Source: Pseudonocardiales bacterium (lineage in GTDB: Bacteria; Actinomycetota; Actinomycetes; Mycobacteriales; Pseudonocardiaceae). Taken from it: a stretch of 64,000 bases of DNA. The position numbers and the translations under genes are program-made. The stretch spans positions 32,318 through 96,317 of the forward strand of contig JAFATA010000042.1 in assembly GCA_019244165.1 (NCBI GenBank). The letters are read 5' to 3'. Under the pieces are notes generated by a model. The model worked only from the letters and a program-made list of their open reading frames with translations. It was not told the origin of the DNA and made no database searches. Shown piece by piece: positions 1 through 8,710 of this stretch (position 1 is the first letter of the stretch; every line of letters begins with the position of its first letter).

Positions 1-1
1 G

Positions 2-1132
2 CTGCTGGGTGCCGCGACCCTGGTGGTCGCCCCCTTCTTTCTGTTCCCCGGGGTGCTGCTGAACCGGATCTACGCCGAGGCGGCGAGCTGGGCGCAGCAG
101 CACCCCAGCCTCGAGGTCCGTCGCGCGGGACCGCTGGGTCCCGACGCACGGCTGACCCGGCTGATCCTGGAACGCTACCGGGAGGCGCGAGCCGGCGACG
201 TGCGGATGAACTGCGACCTGTGCGTCTACCGGGTCCAGTTGCCGGGTTACGAGTCCAAGGTGGGCCTGCCGATCTCGCTGACCCCGCACGGCGACGGTCC
301 AGCCGGTGGTTCGCGGCGGGCCCGCCGGGCCGCCCCCGCCCCGGGGGCGGCACCACAGACCCGCCGCGGGCGCTTTACCAGCTCCAGGCCCGCCAGCGGT
401 GTCGCCGCGATCGAGGTGCGGGATCTGGACTTCGCCTACCCGGACGGTCGCCAGGCGCTGTCTGGGATCTCGATGCGCATCGAAGCCGGTGAACGCCTCG
501 CCCTGCTCGGCCCGAACGGCGCCGGCAAGACCTCCCTGGTGCTGCAGCTCAATGGAGTGCTCACACCCTCAGCTGGATCGGTGTTCATCGGCGGTGTGCA
601 GGTCGGGCGGCACACGCTGAGCGAGGTCCGCAGGCGGGTGGGCGTGGTCTTCCAAGATCCCGATGATCAGTTGTTCACGCCGACCGTGGGGCGCGACGTG
701 GCATTCGGGCCGGCCCATTTGGGACTGTCCGGCGCTGCCCTGCACGCCCGGGTTACCGAGGCGCTGGACTACGTCGGCTTGTCGGATGCCGCCGAGCGCC
801 CACCCCACCGGTTATCCCTGGGCGAGCGGCGGCGCGCCGCTGTGGCCACGGTGCTGGCCATGCATCCCGACGTGCTGGTACTCGACGAGCCGACCGCCAA
901 CCTCGACCCGGCGGCCCGGCGAGAGTTCGCGGACCTGATCAAGCGACTCGGGTTGACGACGCTGCTGGTCACTCACGATCTGCCCTACGCGCTGGAGCTG
1001 TGTCCCCGCGCGCTGGTGATCGACCACGGGCAGATCGTCGCTGACGGGCCCACTCGAGAGGTGCTCGCCGACCCCGGCTTCATGAGCGCGCACCGGCTCG
1101 AGCTCCCCGTGGGCTTCACCCCGCTGCCCTGA
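2..1132 (+). CDS. CbiX-CbiO fusion: sirohydrochlorin cobaltochelatase C-terminal part fused to cobalt ECF transporter ATPase (5' end outside window)
   Basis: The reading frame is open to the left edge, so only 376 residues are visible. Residues 1-100 match the C-terminal half of actinobacterial CbiX chelatases, with MNCDLCVYR at 69-77 and a following PG. A linker rich in Ala, Pro and Arg (about 98-135) leads to a complete ABC ATPase: Walker A GPNGAGKT at 170-177, Q-loop Q218, signature LSLGE at 271-275, Walker B VLVLDEP at 291-297 and switch His325. The ATPase resembles CbiO/EcfA, which powers cobalt uptake; CbiX inserts cobalt into sirohydrochlorin. The fusion would tie metal import to its use in cobalamin synthesis. 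The rest of the transporter (CbiM, CbiN, CbiQ) is expected upstream, outside the window. No frameshift is seen across the junction. Confidence 0.85.
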   Translation: MLGAATLVVAPFFLFPGVLLNRIYAEAASWAQQHPSLEVRRAGPLGPDARLTRLILERYREARAGDVRMNCDLCVYRVQLPGYESKVGLPISLTPHGDGPAGGSRRARRAAPAPGAAPQTRRGRFTSSRPASGVAAIEVRDLDFAYPDGRQALSGISMRIEAGERLALLGPNGAGKTSLVLQLNGVLTPSAGSVFIGGVQVGRHTLSEVRRRVGVVFQDPDDQLFTPTVGRDVAFGPAHLGLSGAALHARVTEALDYVGLSDAAERPPHRLSLGERRRAAVATVLAMHPDVLVLDEPTANLDPAARREFADLIKRLGLTTLLVTHDLPYALELCPRALVIDHGQIVADGPTREVLADPGFMSAHRLELPVGFTPLP

Positions 1133-1649
1133 CCGCCAGATCCCGACCCTCCTGGGTACGTTCCCGGATCACCTGTTTCAAGACCGGTTGGCCCTGGACC
1201 GGTTGGAGCCGCCCACCGCGCCCCGCCGGACCCCCCGTCAAGGCCACCCCGTGCCGCGCCACGAACTCCGCCGTGCGCACCACCGCAAACTCCGCCCATC
1301 CCGAGGCCACCACCCGCGACCCATCGTGGGCACTCACATCCCACCGGCTCACCCGGCCCCGCACGCTCACACACCGCGCCGACAACGTCAGCACCGTCCC
1401 CTCCAACACCGGCGCCTGGTGCGACAACGACACCCCCATCCCGAAACTGTCCTCATCGTCACCCATCACCTGTCGCAACGCATTCATCGCAGGCCACTCA
1501 CACAACGCCACCAAAATCCCGGTCGCCAACACCGCAGGCTTGCGAGCAAACTCCGGCGCCTCCGGAAACAGCGTGTTCACCAAATCACGCGGCTGCACCC
1601 GGTACTTCACACTCCGCGCCATCCCAGGAACAAGACCCGCGCTCACCAT
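1116..1649 (-). CDS. FlK-like hotdog thioesterase family protein
   Basis: This 177-residue protein resembles fluoroacetyl-CoA thioesterase FlK and its wider hotdog-fold family over almost its whole length. The FlK catalytic positions appear kept: Thr43 in LATG, Glu51 in ALCEW and His77 in SLSHQ. The start at 1649 (MVSAG) is chosen because GGAGG lies 8 bases upstream; the frame is open further back but the extra residues look non-coding. It ends 17 bp inside the 3' end of the convergent CbiX-CbiO gene. The true acyl-CoA substrate cannot be read from the sequence; most homologues outside fluoroacetate producers act on other acyl-CoAs or are uncharacterised. It could also be a MaoC-like dehydratase relative, but the T/E/H pattern favours a thioesterase. 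Confidence 0.7.
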   Translation of the reverse strand: MVSAGLVPGMARSVKYRVQPRDLVNTLFPEAPEFARKPAVLATGILVALCEWPAMNALRQVMGDDEDSFGMGVSLSHQAPVLEGTVLTLSARCVSVRGRVSRWDVSAHDGSRVVASGWAEFAVVRTAEFVARHGVALTGGPAGRGGRLQPVQGQPVLKQVIRERTQEGRDLAVRAAG

Positions 1650-1743
1650 GTCGTGCCCTCCGGAGCGCAGCAGAGGCCCTCGTGACCCTCCGGCAGCTGG
1701 CAGTGCCATTCCCCGTCCTCGGCCAAACCGTTGATGTGACTCA

Positions 1744-1779
1744 GCACACTGAGGCAACGCTGCACACTGAGGCAACGCT
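1744..1779. repeat. Two-copy 18-bp tandem repeat
   Basis: The unit GCACACTGAGGCAACGCT occurs at 1744-1761 and again, without a change, at 1762-1779. It lies in non-coding DNA upstream of the thioesterase gene. Confidence 0.9.
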
Positions 1780-1978
1780 GAGTGCTCGCTAGGCGAGGAT
1801 CTGAGGTCAATGTTGTTGATGTGGATCCTGTGAGTGGCACCGAGATGGGTGCCCTTCGGCTAAGTGTCAACATGGCGCCAAAGAGTAACGGCTCAATGGC
1901 GGACAGTCACAATCATTACTTCACTCGAACGGACCACAGTCGCGGCGCACCACGGCCTCCCTAACTCCCTCAGCACCC

Positions 1979-2047
1979 AGATGCACGTGCAGAAACACGT
2001 GCATCTGCACGCGGACGGCGAGGCGCTCAACGTCCGTGCAGATGCAC
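1979..2047 (+). promoter_or_regulatory. Overlapping, mutually exclusive hairpins upstream of ctaA
   Basis: Hairpin A has perfect 11-bp arms, 1979-1989 and 1996-2006, around the loop CAGAAA. Hairpin B has perfect 12-bp arms, 1999-2010 (GTGCATCTGCAC) and 2036-2047 (GTGCAGATGCAC), extended by five more pairs (2013-2017 with 2031-2035) across a 2-base bulge, with a 13-base loop. The two share 1999-2006 and so cannot form together, as in attenuators and riboswitches. No T-tract follows, and the ctaA -10 box lies downstream at 2163, so if ctaA transcripts start there the element is not in them. It may instead act as DNA, or belong to an unseen transcript. Confidence 0.6.
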
Positions 2048-2062
2048 CCGCTTGAGGGACAT

Positions 2063-2090
2063 TTGAGGGCGGTTGAGGGCGGTTGAGGGG
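2063..2090. repeat. Short tandem repeat TTGAGGGCGG
   Basis: TTGAGGGCGG occurs at 2063-2072 and 2073-2082, followed by TTGAGGGG at 2083-2090; a related TTGAGGGAC is at 2052-2060. It lies about 90 bp upstream of the ctaA start. Confidence 0.85.
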
Positions 2091-2162
2091 CAGTGACCGA
2101 GCTGTCACCTGAGCGCACCCACGACCCGCGCGACCCGGCCCCAGGCCGGTTCGGCGGCTGCC

Positions 2163-2168
2163 TACCAT
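2163..2168 (+). promoter_or_regulatory. -10 box of a leaderless ctaA promoter
   Basis: TACCAT fits the actinobacterial -10 pattern TANNNT and ends 7 bases before the GTG at 2176, so transcription would start at or next to the start codon. No good Shine-Dalgarno sequence is present, which agrees with a leaderless mRNA. Confidence 0.45.
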
Positions 2169-2175
2169 CGGCACT

Positions 2176-3168
2176 GTGCTTGCCGCACTCTCTGGACGCC
2201 GGGTACCGGCACGCCTGTCCCGAGCTACGGCGATCGCCGCAGTGATCACCCAGGCCGGCATCGCGGTGACCGGCTCGGTGGTGCGCGTCACCGGTTCGGG
2301 ACTGGGTTGCCCGACCTGGCCGCAGTGCTTCCCGGGCAGTCTGGTGCCGCAGCCGAATCCCGAAGTGGCCGCACTGCACCAGTGGATCGAGTTCGGCAAC
2401 CGTCTGCTCACCGGCCTGGTCGGCCTGGTCGGGCTGGCCTGCCTGGTGGTCGCGCTGCTCGTCCGACCCCGGCGCCGCCGGCTGGTCCTGCTGGCGGCGA
2501 CCATGCCGGTCGGTGTCGTGGTGCAGGCCGTCCTGGGCGGTGTCACGGTCCTGACCGGGCTGACGTGGTGGGCCGTCGCCGTGCACTTCCTCGTCTCGAT
2601 GGTGCTGGTGTGGCTGGCGGTGCTGCTGGTCGCGGCCTTCGGCGAAGGCGACGCCCCACCGCGCTGGCAGCTGCCTGGGCCGCTGCGCGGGTTGCTCTAC
2701 ACCGCTACCGCGGTCTTAGCGGCGCTACTGATCGCCGGGACGCTCGTCACCGCGGCGGGACCCCACGCCGGCAATGCCGCCACCCCCCGGCTCGCGGCCG
2801 GTGTCCCGGCGCTGGTGCACCTGCACGCCGATCTGCTCGTCGGCTTCCTCGGGTTGCTCACCGGCCTGGGATTCGCGCTCCGCGCGGTGGGTGTGCCCGG
2901 CCGCGTCTGGCGGCGCTACCCGGTGCTGATCTGCGTGGTGCTCGCGCAGGGCACGTTAGGCATCGCGCAGTACCTCACGGGGGTGCCGGACGTCCTCGTG
3001 TCGCTGCACGTTCTGGGCGCCACCTCGGTGGTCGTGGCGATGGCCGCACTCTGGACGAGCTGCCGGGTCCGCGACGAGCTGCCCGCCCTCAGCGTCGGCG
3101 CTGCGCGCCCCCTAACCAGCGCGGGCGCGACCCGCTCTCGCACCGGCTTCGTGACCGGCGGCTCCTAG
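2176..3168 (+). CDS. ctaA: Heme A synthase, COX15/CtaA family
   Basis: This 330-residue membrane protein converts heme O to heme A for aa3-type cytochrome oxidase. Eight hydrophobic segments are seen. The N-terminal half carries the family pattern around GSGLGCPTWPQC (about residues 41-52, with the paired cysteines) followed by a conserved His in ALHQW; the second half has HLHADL and SLHVLG, which hold further heme-ligand histidines. The GTG start is supported by the -10 box just upstream. Its partner ctaB (heme O synthase) is at 7451-8413 on the other strand, and ctaD, encoding the oxidase subunit that uses heme A, lies at 54741. The stop TAG forms part of the next gene's -10 box. Confidence 0.93.
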   Translation: MLAALSGRRVPARLSRATAIAAVITQAGIAVTGSVVRVTGSGLGCPTWPQCFPGSLVPQPNPEVAALHQWIEFGNRLLTGLVGLVGLACLVVALLVRPRRRRLVLLAATMPVGVVVQAVLGGVTVLTGLTWWAVAVHFLVSMVLVWLAVLLVAAFGEGDAPPRWQLPGPLRGLLYTATAVLAALLIAGTLVTAAGPHAGNAATPRLAAGVPALVHLHADLLVGFLGLLTGLGFALRAVGVPGRVWRRYPVLICVVLAQGTLGIAQYLTGVPDVLVSLHVLGATSVVVAMAALWTSCRVRDELPALSVGAARPLTSAGATRSRTGFVTGGS

Positions 3169-3171
3169 ACT
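3166..3171 (+). promoter_or_regulatory. -10 box of a leaderless quinone oxidoreductase promoter
   Basis: TAGACT lies exactly 6 bases before the ATG at 3178 and its first three bases are the ctaA stop codon. The spacing predicts a transcript that begins at the start codon. Confidence 0.45.
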
Positions 3172-3177
3172 GCCACC

Positions 3178-4179
3178 ATGCGGGCAATCCAGATCACCGA
3201 GACCGGCGGCCCCGACGTCCTGCGGCTCACCGAGCTACCCGATCTAGAGCCTGGGCCCGGCCAGCTCCTCGTCGAGGTCGCTGCGGCCGGCGTCAACTAC
3301 GTCGACACCTACCAGCGCAGCGGCGCCTACCCGATGGCGCTGCCGTTCGTTCCTGGTCTGGAGGGCGCCGGTACCGTCACCGTCCTCGGGCCCCCTGACA
3401 GTGCCGATGTTGGAGGGGCCGATGTTGAGGGGTTCACTGTCGGAGACCGGGTGGCGTGGGCGAGTTGCCTCGGCAGCTACGCCGAGCACGCTGTGGTGCC
3501 CGCCGGGCAGGCCGTGCCGGTGCCCCCGGGCATCGACATCCAGACCGCCGCCGGCTGCCTGCTGCAGGGCATGACCGCGCACTACCTCACGGTATCCGTG
3601 CACGCCGTGCAGCCCGGCGAGAGTGTACTGGTGCATGCCGCGGCGGGCGGCATGGGCCTGCTGCTCACCCAGATGGCCACCGCCCGCGGCGGCCGGGTGA
3701 TCGGGACCGTGTCCACCCCCGAGAAGGAACAGCTGGCCCGGCAGGCCGGAGCGGCGGAAGTGATCCGCTACACCGAGATCGACGATCTGGCTGGCGAGGT
3801 CCGCCGGCTGACCGGCGGGGAGGGCGTGGCCGTCGTCTACGACGGGGTGGGCGCGTCCACCTTCGACGCCAGCCTGGGCTCACTGCGCCCGCGCGGGATG
3901 CTCGCGCTCTACGGCGCGGCCAGCGGACCGGTGCCACCCGTAGATCCCCAGCGACTGAACACGGCCGGCTCGGTGTTTCTCACCCGCCCGGTACTGGCGC
4001 ACTACGTCGCCAGCCGCGAAGAACTCCTCTGGCGCGCAGGCCAGGTCTTCACCTCAATCCTGGACACCTCGCTGCGGATCACCCTGGGCGGCCGGTACCC
4101 GCTCACCGACGCCACGAGCGCCCATCAGGACCTCCAAAGCCGCCGCAGCACCGGAAAGCTGCTACTACTACCCCACTGA
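3178..4179 (+). CDS. NADPH:quinone oxidoreductase, zinc-free MDR family
   Basis: The 333-residue protein is a medium-chain dehydrogenase/reductase of the quinone oxidoreductase (Qor) group, which reduces quinones with NADPH in the cytoplasm. The N-terminal GroES-like domain holds NYVDTYQRSG, and the Rossmann domain holds the nucleotide-binding segment HAAAGGMGLLLTQMA. The structural and catalytic zinc cysteines of alcohol dehydrogenases are absent, as expected for this group. It starts 9 bp after ctaA. A qor gene near ctaB is a recurrent arrangement in actinobacteria, which suggests a link with respiratory-chain upkeep, though the physiological substrate is unknown. Confidence 0.88.
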   Translation: MRAIQITETGGPDVLRLTELPDLEPGPGQLLVEVAAAGVNYVDTYQRSGAYPMALPFVPGLEGAGTVTVLGPPDSADVGGADVEGFTVGDRVAWASCLGSYAEHAVVPAGQAVPVPPGIDIQTAAGCLLQGMTAHYLTVSVHAVQPGESVLVHAAAGGMGLLLTQMATARGGRVIGTVSTPEKEQLARQAGAAEVIRYTEIDDLAGEVRRLTGGEGVAVVYDGVGASTFDASLGSLRPRGMLALYGAASGPVPPVDPQRLNTAGSVFLTRPVLAHYVASREELLWRAGQVFTSILDTSLRITLGGRYPLTDATSAHQDLQSRRSTGKLLLLPH

Positions 4180-4196
4180 CCTGTGGGAGCCTCATC

Positions 4197-5576
4197 GTGC
4201 GAGAGCGAGGAGACCGCGCCTTGGCCGCAGTGAAGAAGGCGAATGATCAGCTCCGGGAGGCGCGGCAGCGCACCGCCTCCTCCACTCACCCCCATGAGTG
4301 CCTGTCTCGCCAAGAACTCGCCAAACTGATCAACACCTGGATCTGGGACCACCACAACACCATCGCAGTGGCCACGGCAAATTACGTGGGCCAGCTCGAA
4401 CGAGGCACCATCCGCTGGCCCGGCAAACTATGTCGAGAAGCCCTCCGGGCGATCTTGGGTGCCCCCACCGACTCCGTGCTGGGATTTCGCAACGCCCGGT
4501 CCCGCCGCACGGTGTTGAAGCGGGGTAGCACCCTCGCCCTCGCCGAACCCGTGGCAGCACTGCTGGAAAACAGGGAGCCCACCCCGATCCCCGCGCGGAT
4601 CGGCGCCACCGACATCGAGCAGACCCGCCGGGCCACCCAAGTGTTCCGGTCGTGGAGCCGCACCTACGGCGGCGGGGTAGTCTGGGATGCCGTCATGGGC
4701 CAACTGAGCTACTCGGCCGGGCTGCGGGGGGCGAGCTGCCCGGAGTCGCTACGCCCCGAGCTGTTCTCCGCGGTCGGCGATCTCGCCGATACCGCCGCCT
4801 ACGTGGCCTTGGACGCCTGCGCCCCTCACGAGGCCAACCGGCTGTACCGCTTCGCGCTGGGCTGCGCCAAGCAGGCCCACGACTGGCACCTGCGGGCCAA
4901 GGTCCTGTCGAGCATGGCGGCAGAGGCGGTCTTGACCGGGCATCCCGATGAGGGGCTCACGCTGGCCGAGCAGGCCCTGGTCCGCGCCGATGACCGGCTC
5001 ACCGCGACCGAGCGTGCAATGCTGCACGGCGACCGGGCTTTCGCTCTGGCCAGGATGCGCCGGGTGCAGGAGGCCCTGAGAGCGATCGGCACCGCTGATG
5101 AGCACTTCGCGCACTCCACCCCGGAGCACGACCCGTTCCTGGCCTTCTACGACGACGCGGGCCACGCCCGATTCATCGGGCAGCCCCTGTTTGATCTCGC
5201 GATGATCGATCACCACCCCGAGCAGGCCACCACCCGACTCACCGCAGCCGCCGCCGGGCACGCCGCCAGCAACGTCCGCGCCCGGACGATCTGCCTGACC
5301 AAACTGGCCAGCCTCACCATGGTCACCGGTGACCCGCTGCAAGCCGTCGCCCTCGGACACCAAGCCCTGGATGCCGCCGACGGCATCCGCTCTCACCGCG
5401 CCGCCGACAACCTGCGCGAACTGTACCGCTATGCCGCCAAGCACCGGAACCTCGAGGAGGTCGCGCACCTGCGGCACCGGATCGCCATGCTGCTGATCCA
5501 CACCGACAGCCCGTACTCACCCCCCAATGCGCCCGTAACATTCGCAGTCCCCGCCGCAAAATCCCCCAAACCCTGA
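4197..5576 (+). CDS. HTH-TPR transcriptional regulator (actinobacterial XRE-like type)
   Basis: The 459-residue protein starts at GTG 4197, with GGGAG about 8 bases upstream; the frame is also open inside qor, but that part is out-of-frame shadow. Residues about 35-100 look like the helix-turn-helix of large actinobacterial XRE-type regulators (LSRQELAKLIN, then YVGQLERGTIRWP). The rest is an all-helical, TPR-like sensor region with repeated Ala/Leu-rich helix pairs (for example LYRFALGCAKQAHDWHLRAK and AEQALVRADDRLTATERAML). Such proteins in Streptomyces control development or respond to small signals; the ligand here is unknown. It sits 36 bp before the DUF6398-like gene and probably forms a unit with it. 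This is one of three HTH-TPR proteins in the window. Confidence 0.7.
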   Translation: MRERGDRALAAVKKANDQLREARQRTASSTHPHECLSRQELAKLINTWIWDHHNTIAVATANYVGQLERGTIRWPGKLCREALRAILGAPTDSVLGFRNARSRRTVLKRGSTLALAEPVAALLENREPTPIPARIGATDIEQTRRATQVFRSWSRTYGGGVVWDAVMGQLSYSAGLRGASCPESLRPELFSAVGDLADTAAYVALDACAPHEANRLYRFALGCAKQAHDWHLRAKVLSSMAAEAVLTGHPDEGLTLAEQALVRADDRLTATERAMLHGDRAFALARMRRVQEALRAIGTADEHFAHSTPEHDPFLAFYDDAGHARFIGQPLFDLAMIDHHPEQATTRLTAAAAGHAASNVRARTICLTKLASLTMVTGDPLQAVALGHQALDAADGIRSHRAADNLRELYRYAAKHRNLEEVAHLRHRIAMLLIHTDSPYSPPNAPVTFAVPAAKSPKP

Positions 5577-5599
5577 TCGCCGACGACGCCGCCAAGGGC

Positions 5600-5605
5600 T
5601 AATCT
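5600..5605 (+). promoter_or_regulatory. -10 box of a leaderless promoter for the DUF6398-like gene
   Basis: TAATCT ends 7 bases before the GTG at 5613, the same arrangement as at ctaA, qor, pncB and dinG. It implies the gene can be transcribed separately from the regulator upstream. Confidence 0.45.
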
Positions 5606-5612
5606 TCCCGGC

Positions 5613-7454
5613 GTGCCCAAGCGAACGCGCGACGAGAAGCGCAGCCCCACGAAGCGACGGTCGGGCCAGGGCAAACTCACTCAGCGGCCAGCCCAGCCGA
5701 AGCAGCCCGACCTGATGGGAGATGTCGCCCTCGCCCTCGCTGACGACCACCCACTCGCATTGATGTCCCTGGTCAGTGCGCTGATCGCGGCACTTGAACC
5801 GGAGTGGGCCAACCCGTTCACGCGGGTGCTCGACCCCAGCCTGCCGACCCGCGACGAGCTGGCGCGGACCTTCCTCGAGATCAACCTGCCCGAGACCTCG
5901 GCTCTGCTAGCCGTGATCGCCGAGCTGTCCGGCGACGACATCATGCGATACCGGGTCCGTCGCGAGATCGCCAAACGGGCGCACGTCTTGCCGGTATGGC
6001 TCGCCGACCTGGGCCAGGCCACGGTAGATGGGGTCGTCGAGATGGTCCACGTGCTCGGCGACGGCGACAACATCGTGATAGGAATGAGCCTACCCGGCGG
6101 TTCCGCGCTGTCACTCGTGATCTACATCGACCACAACATCGGACCGCTGGTCAAGGATGCCTGCGTCGTCCCCGAACCCCTCGACGGGCTCCTGGAGCGC
6201 ATGCGCATCGCCAGCGGCGAGAACCCGGACATCACCTGGGCCAAGCTCGCCCCCGCCGACGCCCGCGCCCGGATTCGCGGCGCGATTACGCTGAGCGACA
6301 TCGCCGTGCTGCCGTTCGAGACCAACACCTGGCCCGCCTGCCGCCCGCTCGTCGAGTGGGCCACCGGCACGCTGCCCGCGGGCGGCACCGGCTACCAGCG
6401 TCCGCAGTGGGACGACGACACGCTGACCGAACTCACCGAGCGCTTCCTCGCCTCCCCGTTCGGGGCTGATCTCGACGACACTGATCACCGCGGCTTGCTG
6501 GGGTCGGTGCTGTGGTTCAGCACCGCCTACGGATCGGGCGACCCGCTGCGTTGGAGCCCGATGGTGGTGGAAATCCTGCTCGTCCACTGGGTTCCGCACA
6601 AGGTCGATGGCAGCGTGGCCTACCTCGCCAAGGTTCCCGACCTGCTGCGGGCCTTCATCCGCTTCTGCCACCATGAGCGCGGAATCCGGGCTGCGCTCAC
6701 CGCGAAAACCCTTGCCGCGGTCGATAAGCACGAGCCGGAGTACCAGCGGACGATCCGCTCGCCGCAGCCATCGGGCCCGGCCGCACTGCTGGCCGCGATG
6801 CGCGCGTTGCTTCCCGGGGACACCTGGCCGCCGCCCCAGACCCCACGGCCAAGCCTCCGGGAGATCATGCTCGATACCCTGCGCCGCGCTGTCGGCGGGG
6901 AGCAGGCCCTGGACACGCTGGATGCGGCTCCGCTGCCCGACGAGCCCTTCGCCTGGGAGACGATCCCCGCCGACATCCACGAGCGGGTGGCCGAGGTGCT
7001 CAAACTGGTCGACCGGTGCTGCGAGGAGTTGCTCGACGTGGAGTACCGCACGGCCTGTCGCCGGTACCTCAGCCGCGCAGCCGCGGCGGACCCGGAAATC
7101 TTCCGGCGCCGCGGCCGGGCCGAGACCGCCGCCGCGGCGATCTGCTGGGGTATTGGGAAAGCCAATGATCTGTTCAGTGGCAAAATTCTGGTCAAAGACC
7201 TGACAGCCCACTTCGGAATCGGCCAGGGCAGCGTCTCCCAACGCAGCGGGCCCCTGCTGCGCGCTATCGGCGTCGACCCGCACTACCCGTATCCCCACCA
7301 GCAGTACCGGGAGGTGAACCTGGGCTCACCCGACTACCTCACTTCAGCCCGCCGTGAGCAGATCATCGATCGCCGGGACTACTACCGGACTCTGCCCGAC
7401 GACGAACCCACAGCCTCGCCGTGGCGTCCTGAACGTTGGCCTCCTGAGCGTTAA
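5613..7454 (+). CDS. Uncharacterised protein with a C-terminal DUF6398-like region
   Basis: No function is known for this 613-residue protein. The N-terminus is basic ([14 protein letters not shown]). The middle part is mixed alpha/beta without a motif I recognise. Residues about 470-575 resemble, from memory, the family called DUF6398: a conserved run ending [14 protein letters not shown], then [19 protein letters not shown], which reads as a cyclin/TFIIB-like fold or a helix-turn-helix and suggests nucleic-acid binding. The GTG start is supported by the -10 box at 5600. It follows the HTH-TPR gene by 36 bp and its stop overlaps the stop of the convergent ctaB by 4 bp. No transmembrane segment is apparent. 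Confidence 0.6.
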   Translation: MPKRTRDEKRSPTKRRSGQGKLTQRPAQPKQPDLMGDVALALADDHPLALMSLVSALIAALEPEWANPFTRVLDPSLPTRDELARTFLEINLPETSALLAVIAELSGDDIMRYRVRREIAKRAHVLPVWLADLGQATVDGVVEMVHVLGDGDNIVIGMSLPGGSALSLVIYIDHNIGPLVKDACVVPEPLDGLLERMRIASGENPDITWAKLAPADARARIRGAITLSDIAVLPFETNTWPACRPLVEWATGTLPAGGTGYQRPQWDDDTLTELTERFLASPFGADLDDTDHRGLLGSVLWFSTAYGSGDPLRWSPMVVEILLVHWVPHKVDGSVAYLAKVPDLLRAFIRFCHHERGIRAALTAKTLAAVDKHEPEYQRTIRSPQPSGPAALLAAMRALLPGDTWPPPQTPRPSLREIMLDTLRRAVGGEQALDTLDAAPLPDEPFAWETIPADIHERVAEVLKLVDRCCEELLDVEYRTACRRYLSRAAAADPEIFRRRGRAETAAAAICWGIGKANDLFSGKILVKDLTAHFGIGQGSVSQRSGPLLRAIGVDPHYPYPHQQYREVNLGSPDYLTSARREQIIDRRDYYRTLPDDEPTASPWRPERWPPER

Positions 7455-8413
7455 AGCGCCCACCCGGATGCCACCGCCAGCGGCGTCCAGCCCAGCACCG
7501 AATCGAGTGCGATCGCCACGAACACCAGCGCCAGGTAGGTGTTGGACAGGTGAAACAGCCGCATCGGGTTGACGGCCACACCGCGGCGCACCGCGGCGTG
7601 CAGCCGGTGCGCCATCGCCACGAACCACCCGCCGGCAACCACCGCTACCGTGGCATAGATCCAGCTCGTGGCCGGCACCAGCAGCAGGCTGCAGGCCACC
7701 ATCAGCCAGCTGAAGACCACGATCTGGCGGGTCACCGTGGCCGCGGAGGCGACCGCGGGCAGCATCGGCACGCCAACCCGCCGGTAGTCCTCCCGGAACT
7801 TCATCGCCAGCGCCCAGGTGTGCGGCGGGGTCCAGAAAAAGACTATCCCGAACATCACCAACGCTGGCCAACTCACCGTGCCGGTGACCGCCGACCAGCC
7901 GATCACCACCGGCATGCACCCGGCGGCACCACCCCAGATGATGTTCTGCGCCGTACGGCGCTTGAGCAGCAGCGTGTAAACGAAGACGTAAAACAAAATC
8001 GTCGCCACTACCAACGAAGCGGAGAGCACATTGGTAGTTGCCCACAGCCAGCCGAAAGCGCCCGCCCCCAGGGCGATTCCAAAAATCAGCGCATGGCGCA
8101 GCGGCACCTGGTGGGTGACCAGCGGCCGCGCTCGGGTCCGGTGCATCTCGGCGTCGATGTCGACGTCGGCGACGCAGTTCAGCGCATTCGCGCTGCCGGC
8201 GGCCGCGCTGCCGCCCAGCAGGGTGGCCAGAATCAGCCACAGCGAAGGCACCCCGCGGGCGGCGAGCAACATCGCCGGTATGGTGGTGACCAGCAGAAGT
8301 TCGATCACTCGCGGTTTGGTTAAGGCAAGGTAGCCGCGCAGCACCCCACCTCGGCGCTTGGGTCGCGGTACTGCGGGAGTGTGGACAGCGTTGCTCACCG
8401 CGCTGATGCTCAC
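7451..8413 (-). CDS. ctaB: Protoheme IX farnesyltransferase (heme O synthase)
   Basis: This 320-residue UbiA-family membrane enzyme attaches a farnesyl group to protoheme to make heme O, the substrate of CtaA. The prenyl-diphosphate-binding motif NxxxDxxxD is present as Asn79, Asp83 and Asp87 inside [12 protein letters not shown], and a second acidic segment, [15 protein letters not shown], follows. Seven to nine hydrophobic helices are seen. The GTG start at 8413 has GGAG 5 bases upstream. The gene runs away from tkt, with a 297-bp divergent region between them. Confidence 0.95.
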   Translation of the reverse strand: MSISAVSNAVHTPAVPRPKRRGGVLRGYLALTKPRVIELLLVTTIPAMLLAARGVPSLWLILATLLGGSAAAGSANALNCVADVDIDAEMHRTRARPLVTHQVPLRHALIFGIALGAGAFGWLWATTNVLSASLVVATILFYVFVYTLLLKRRTAQNIIWGGAAGCMPVVIGWSAVTGTVSWPALVMFGIVFFWTPPHTWALAMKFREDYRRVGVPMLPAVASAATVTRQIVVFSWLMVACSLLLVPATSWIYATVAVVAGGWFVAMAHRLHAAVRRGVAVNPMRLFHLSNTYLALVFVAIALDSVLGWTPLAVASGWAL

Positions 8414-8710
8414 CGCACTCCAGGAGACCGTGATCGTGAGGCCTGGGGTACTGAACTCACTCCTCGCCCCTCCTCATGACCAGTCACGGACAGCAGCCAG
8501 AAATGAGCAGCCATCCGGGCGGTTAATGCTTTAGGGAAGAGGGTAGTCGCGTGGCATGCGTCACCCCCGCTGGGGGCAGCGCCTCTGAGGAGTCCACACC
8601 AGCGGTGTCGCCCCGCTAGGGTGAGAGAGCAGAGATCGGCCCGGCCAGGCTCTCCTCATGGGCCATCGACACCCCGGGCCGCCGCACCGAGCACAGTCAG
8701 GAGCACGAGT
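8414..8710. promoter_or_regulatory. Divergent regulatory region between ctaB and tkt
   Basis: This non-coding stretch carries the promoters of ctaB and of the pentose phosphate operon. A TANNNT box (TAGGGT) lies at 8617-8622, about 90 bases before the tkt start. A short CCCCC-GCT-GGGGG hairpin is near 8562. No clear -35 element was found. Confidence 0.4.

Larger units (their letters stand above)
1650..2175. other. Gene-free stretch of 526 bp between the thioesterase and ctaA
   Basis: No convincing gene is seen. The stretch holds a two-copy 18-bp tandem repeat (1744-1779), the 8-bp palindrome TGGCGCCA near 1873, the strong hairpin set at 1979-2047, a run of TTGAGGGCGG repeats (2063-2090) and the ctaA -10 box. 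The part from about 1800 to 1930 is less GC-rich than its neighbours and could be the edge of an old insertion element, but no transposase fragment was recognised. Confidence 0.5.

Noticed and set aside
1800..1930. Possible insertion-sequence end
   Set aside because: Lower GC and an 8-bp palindrome only; no paired inverted repeats, target duplication or transposase piece found.
3456..4196. Long N-terminal extension of the HTH-TPR gene inside qor
   Set aside because: The residues are Arg/Gly/Pro-rich shadow translation of qor in another frame; the HTH part begins after the GTG at 4197, which has a ribosome binding site.
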